Source of the DNA: Candidatus Competibacteraceae bacterium
GTDB taxonomy: Bacteria > Bacteroidota > Bacteroidia > CAIKAF01
Length of the DNA stretch: 64,000 nt
Direction: 5' to 3'
NCBI GenBank assembly: GCA_014879445.1
Contig: JACSSC010000024.1
Coordinates: 62,001 to 126,000 of the forward strand
Shown here piece by piece: positions 60,977 to 64,000 of this stretch; positions within the stretch are counted from its first letter, which is position 1; every line of letters begins with the position of its first letter. The translations under genes and the position numbers were made by a program. Below the pieces are notes generated by a model. That model saw only the letters and a list, made by a program, of their open reading frames with translations, searched no databases and had not been told where the DNA came from.

Positions 60977-62046
60977 TCCCCGTCACCAAATCCTTCCTGC
61001 CTCCCATTGAGGAATACACAGCTCAGGTGCAGCGTGCATTTGACAATGGCTGGCTAACCAATCGTGGAGAATTGGTCTTGGAACTGGAACAGAAACTGGC
61101 CGACTATCTGCAACTTCAGCAGAGCAAGATTTTGTTGATGAATAATGGCACCATCCCCTTGCAAATCGCTTTAAAACTTTTAGGTAAAGGAGGAGAAATC
61201 ATCACTACGCCTTTCAGTTATGTAGCCACCACAGCAGCTATTGTTTGGGAAAATTGTACTCCCGTTTTTGTAGATATTCACCCTGAATATTTAACGATAG
61301 ACGAAACGAAAATTGAAGCGGCAATTACAGATAAAACAACTTGCATCTTAGCTACGCATGTGTTTGGCAACCCGTGCAACATCGAAGAAATTGATCGCAT
61401 TGCCATTAAGCACAACCTCAACGTGATTTACGATGCAGCTCACTGTTTCGGTGTGACTTATAAAGGCAAAAGCATCTTTGAATATGGCGATGTAAGCACT
61501 TGTAGTTTTCATGCCACCAAATTGTTTCATACAGGCGAAGGTGGCGCGCTCTTTTGCAAAGATGCGGAATTGTTTCACCAACTCTATTACAGCCACAACT
61601 TTGGACACGATGGTCCATTGGCTTTTCATGGATTGGGTATCAACGGAAAGATGAGTGAACTGAATGCTGCCATGGGGCTGGCTGTGCTGCCTTATATTGA
61701 CAAAATCATTGCTGAACGCAAGCACGCAGTGCATCACTATGACACACAGTTGAATTTTCGAATACTTCAAAAACTAGTCGTACGCGAAGGAACAAACTGG
61801 AACAATAGTTATTATCCGATTATTTCAACTAGTGAAGACCAGCTCATAATTATAGAACAAAAACTTATTGCACATAGGATTCTTCCTCGCAGGTATTTTT
61901 ATCCATCCTTACATGATTTACCTTATGTGCATACGCAGCAAATGCCGGTTTCTGCACAAATCGCAAGTAGTATATTGTGCTTACCTTTGTTTACAGGTCT
62001 CAAAAATCAAGATATTGAACGAATCTGCTCGCTGATAAATGATTAA
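60973..62046 (+). CDS. DegT/DnrJ/EryC1/StrS-type sugar aminotransferase
   Basis: The 357-residue fold type I PLP enzyme has the family start IPVTKSFLPPIEEY and WLTNRGELVLELEQKL. The PLP Lys183 is in CSFHATKLFHTGEGGAL, the Asp/His cofactor site in VIYDAAHCFG, and the C-terminal part includes the ILPRRYFYPSLH motif. It transfers an amino group to a keto sugar, so the polysaccharide probably contains an amino or acylamino sugar, in line with the nearby NeuD-like acyltransferase. It overlaps the acetyltransferase by 4 nt. Confidence 0.95.
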   Translation: MIPVTKSFLPPIEEYTAQVQRAFDNGWLTNRGELVLELEQKLADYLQLQQSKILLMNNGTIPLQIALKLLGKGGEIITTPFSYVATTAAIVWENCTPVFVDIHPEYLTIDETKIEAAITDKTTCILATHVFGNPCNIEEIDRIAIKHNLNVIYDAAHCFGVTYKGKSIFEYGDVSTCSFHATKLFHTGEGGALFCKDAELFHQLYYSHNFGHDGPLAFHGLGINGKMSELNAAMGLAVLPYIDKIIAERKHAVHHYDTQLNFRILQKLVVREGTNWNNSYYPIISTSEDQLIIIEQKLIAHRILPRRYFYPSLHDLPYVHTQQMPVSAQIASSILCLPLFTGLKNQDIERICSLIND

Positions 62047-62161
62047 TCACATCGAACATGTCATTCAACAAGGAGAAAATGACCACGTGGAATTCAAGCG
62101 TTCATTTAGTCAAAAAGTCATAATCTATATAGTTGCTTTTGCGAATACCAAAGGCGACTAA
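62039..62161 (+). pseudogene. Truncated fragment of an AlbA_2 (Schlafen-like) domain protein
   Basis: An ATG at 62039 overlaps the aminotransferase end by 8 nt and opens a 40-codon frame ending in TAA at 62159-62161. The translation reads IEHVIQQGENDHVEFKRSFS, then VIIYIVAFANTKGD. This matches the start of the AlbA_2 ATP/nucleic-acid binding domain (GE-x-ExLEFKrs... IVAFANTKGG), but the rest of the domain is missing, so it is a decayed or truncated remnant. The 110 bp that follow hold no gene. Confidence 0.65.
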
Positions 62162-62274
62162 TCGTAAATAATAAAATCAAATGAGTAACTTGCAACAAAT
62201 GAAATGGACAAGGATACTAACCATAACTACAGAATCGAACTGATCTAAAATAGAATGTAATAGCGCTAACAAAT
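62162..62274. other. Gene-free spacer within the polysaccharide locus
   Basis: The sequence after the AlbA_2 fragment has no frame or recognisable signal; it breaks the otherwise overlapping gene order and is consistent with a deletion or recombination scar. Confidence 0.5.
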
Positions 62275-62892
62275 ATGATTATCATCGGAGCTAAAGGATT
62301 TGCTAAAGAATTGTTAGAAGTATGCCAACAGTTGGGGCACACAGAAAATCTGGTTTTTTTTGATGACGTTTCTGCTGATTTGCCTGATAAAATTTATGGG
62401 CAATTTCCTATATTGAGAAGCAAAACAGAAGTGAAAGAATATTTCAAGAAAATATCAAACGATTTCGCATTGGGTTTAGGAAACCCGCTACTGAGAAAAA
62501 AAATGTGTTCTCTTTTTGAATCATGGGGTGGCAAACTTAGTTCCGTCATATCACCACATGCTGTAATCGGAAAATTTGACCTTCAAATGGGGCCTGGAGC
62601 AACTATTTTAGCGAAAGCCACAATCACAGGAACAGCTATTGTTGGTAAGGGTATTCTCATGTATCCCAATGCTGTAATTACACATGATTGTACACTTGGC
62701 GACTTTGTGGAACTTTCACCAGGTGCAACGCTTTTAGGGAATTGTTCAGTTGGCAGTATGACACATATAGGTGCCAATGCTACTATATTGCCAAAATTAA
62801 CCTTAGGAGAGGGTGTTGTTGTTGGCGCAGGCGCTGTTGTTACTAAAGATGTACCTGATAACTCTATCGTGAAAGGAGTACCTGCAAGATGA
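62275..62892 (+). CDS. NeuD/PglD-type sugar O- or N-acetyltransferase
   Basis: The 205-residue protein has an N-terminal Rossmann-like part (MIIIGAKGFAKELLEVCQQL, about 1-70) and a C-terminal left-handed beta-helix with hexapeptide repeats (ATILAKATITGTAIVGKGIL, CTLGDFVELSPGATLLGN). The NeuD/PglD pattern of acetyltransferases acting on amino sugars matches well. It may N-acetylate the sugar made by the DegT-like aminotransferase at 60973. It overlaps the next gene by 4 nt. Confidence 0.92.
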   Translation: MIIIGAKGFAKELLEVCQQLGHTENLVFFDDVSADLPDKIYGQFPILRSKTEVKEYFKKISNDFALGLGNPLLRKKMCSLFESWGGKLSSVISPHAVIGKFDLQMGPGATILAKATITGTAIVGKGILMYPNAVITHDCTLGDFVELSPGATLLGNCSVGSMTHIGANATILPKLTLGEGVVVGAGAVVTKDVPDNSIVKGVPAR

Positions 62893-63830
62893 TTGCCAAT
62901 AATAACATGAAAAAAACATGTGTTAGTGTGGTTATGATATCATACCAACACGAATCATACATCCAACAAGCCATTGAAGGCGTACTCATGCAAGAGGCAA
63001 ATGTTGACATAGAACTTATTATTGCAGATGATAATTCGTCCGACTTCACTGAAAAAATTGTACATCATCTCCAATCATCTCATAAAAACGGGGCATGGAT
63101 TCATTACAATAAACATGATACAAATAAAGGGATGATGCCAAATTTTGTTTGGGCTCTTTCTCAGGCAAAAGGTGATTTTATTTCACTCTGCGAAGGCGAC
63201 GACTACTGGACCGACCCACACAAAATTCAAAAACAGGTAGATTACTTGAAAAATAATCCTGATTGTGCATTGGTGTTTCATAATGCTCATAGGTTATTTA
63301 CTGACGGACGATTGGAATTATTTAATGAATACCATCGAACTCGATATACGGCTCAAGATTTATGGCATCAGTGGTTGATACCTACCGCCTCCGCATTGTA
63401 CCGAAATGATTTGCTTAAATATCCCGAATGGTTCATCAAGAGCACGCATGGCGACTTGGGATTGTTCCTTTTGCTAGGCGAACATGGCTTATTTGGCTTC
63501 ATAAATGAAACCATGTGTGTGTATCGCATTCATGATACCGGTGTCACACAAAATCATTTCAAAACTATCGAACATAGATTAAAGCATGTTGAACAGTTGC
63601 AAGAAATGGATGCTTATTTTGAATCTAAGTATCATCAACCTATTATGCAAAGAATTATTAATTATAATTTATCTGCCGCATACCTATTGGCCAAATGCCA
63701 AAAAAAAATGAAAGCCATTCACCTCTTGATAAAAAGCATGAAGTTGAATTTTGCAGCCGTGATAAGAAATATCTATTTTTACAAAACGATTTTTTGTTTG
63801 CTTTTTGCATGGAAAACCCCAAGTCATTAA
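62889..63830 (+). CDS. Glycosyltransferase family 2 protein
   Basis: The 313-residue protein has a GT-A fold opening CVSVVMISYQHESYIQQAIEGVL. The metal/donor-binding motif is in SLCEGDDYWTDPHKIQKQVD (GDDYW, about residues 98-102), with DDNSSD earlier at about 48. The C-terminal part is a helix-rich tail. The true start may be M7 (62907). It overlaps the NeuD-like gene by 4 nt and runs 22 nt past the start of the next gene. Confidence 0.93.
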   Translation: MIANNNMKKTCVSVVMISYQHESYIQQAIEGVLMQEANVDIELIIADDNSSDFTEKIVHHLQSSHKNGAWIHYNKHDTNKGMMPNFVWALSQAKGDFISLCEGDDYWTDPHKIQKQVDYLKNNPDCALVFHNAHRLFTDGRLELFNEYHRTRYTAQDLWHQWLIPTASALYRNDLLKYPEWFIKSTHGDLGLFLLLGEHGLFGFINETMCVYRIHDTGVTQNHFKTIEHRLKHVEQLQEMDAYFESKYHQPIMQRIINYNLSAAYLLAKCQKKMKAIHLLIKSMKLNFAAVIRNIYFYKTIFCLLFAWKTPSH

Positions 63831-64000
63831 TTGCTATTACTTCGTGTAATCGCCTGCCCGAAGTGCAGAAATTCATTTGGGATTATTTGCGTTTTGTGAA
63901 CGAACATCCTGCATTTGATTTTGTATTGGCGCTTGATGGAACACGTTCCGATTATCTGGAATTTGCCGATATGTATGATATTCCGATGATTTATTCTGAC
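63809..64000 (+). CDS. Probable glycosyltransferase, N-terminal 64 codons (partial, right edge)
   Basis: An ATG at 63809, inside the end of the previous gene, opens a frame to the window end. It reads MENPKSLIAITSCNRLPEVQ, then FVLALDGTRSDYLEFADMYD. The ITSCNRL opening and the LALDG strand suggest a GT-A glycosyltransferase, but too little is present to be sure. It continues the overlapping operon. Confidence 0.65.
   Translation, partial: MENPKSLIAITSCNRLPEVQKFIWDYLRFVNEHPAFDFVLALDGTRSDYLEFADMYDIPMIYSD

Noticed and set aside
1-64000. tRNA, rRNA, CRISPR arrays or insertion sequences
   Set aside because: No cloverleaf, rRNA motif, spaced direct-repeat array, transposase or terminal inverted repeat was recognised by reading; this is a visual search only, and small RNAs could be missed.

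Overview
The window is chromosomal DNA of a Bacteroidota (Bacteroidetes) bacterium, A+T-rich and densely packed. Lineage markers seen directly are a PorE-type type IX secretion (T9SS) protein, a giant PKD-domain protein ending in a T9SS type A sorting domain, a BatA-type membrane vWA protein, a BT_3928-like DoxX/thioredoxin fusion, an ECF sigma factor beside a PorT-like barrel protein, and many upstream regions carrying the Bacteroidota -7 promoter element TAnnTTTG. Family or genus cannot be fixed from the sequence; an environmental Chitinophagales/Sphingobacteria-like organism is a guess.

Layout. 1-8.5 kb, mostly minus strand: the N-terminal 785 residues of a large secreted protein running off the left edge, a vWA protein, a sigma factor with a membrane-anchored barrel protein, a YjbR-like protein, an FKBP lipoprotein and a glycosyltransferase. 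8.7-13 kb: porE, purM, prfA. 13-20.7 kb, minus: an orphan DppB-like permease, a DoxX-like protein, menE-menC and gcvP. 20.8-26.9 kb: an unknown exported protein, elbB, a sulP-carbonic anhydrase operon facing a TetR gene across a long inverted repeat, then DUF302, OsmC and an HMA-AraC fusion.

27.0-33.9 kb is the most unusual part. A tight six-gene operon encodes a PqqD-like (RRE) protein, an ATP-grasp ligase, a LysA/BtrK-type PLP decarboxylase, a urea-transporter/M23-peptidase fusion with a TTG start, a TPR plus outer-membrane barrel protein and a secreted TPR protein. I know of no experimental function for this set. It looks like a synthesis-and-export pathway in which a small molecule or peptide is ligated, decarboxylated and handled at the envelope. 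No precursor peptide gene is visible.

34-52.9 kb is housekeeping: glutamate-type dehydrogenase, exbB-exbD-tonB, a PIF1/RecD-like helicase, a PiT-like membrane protein, a tyrosine phosphatase, an RsmI-like methylase, a BatA protein, an apparently non-catalytic dihydroorotase homologue, a ClC transporter, ferritin, RNase Z, an AsmA-like protein, a Ca/Na antiporter and tyrS. 53.0-53.5 kb is gene-free and holds two intergenic repeat-like elements. 53.6-57 kb is the T9SS cargo protein. 57.1 kb to the right edge is a surface polysaccharide locus on the plus strand (flippase, methyltransferase, glycosyltransferases, acetyltransferases, sugar aminotransferase) containing one gene fragment and cut by the window end. 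No rRNA, tRNA, CRISPR array or insertion sequence was recognised.
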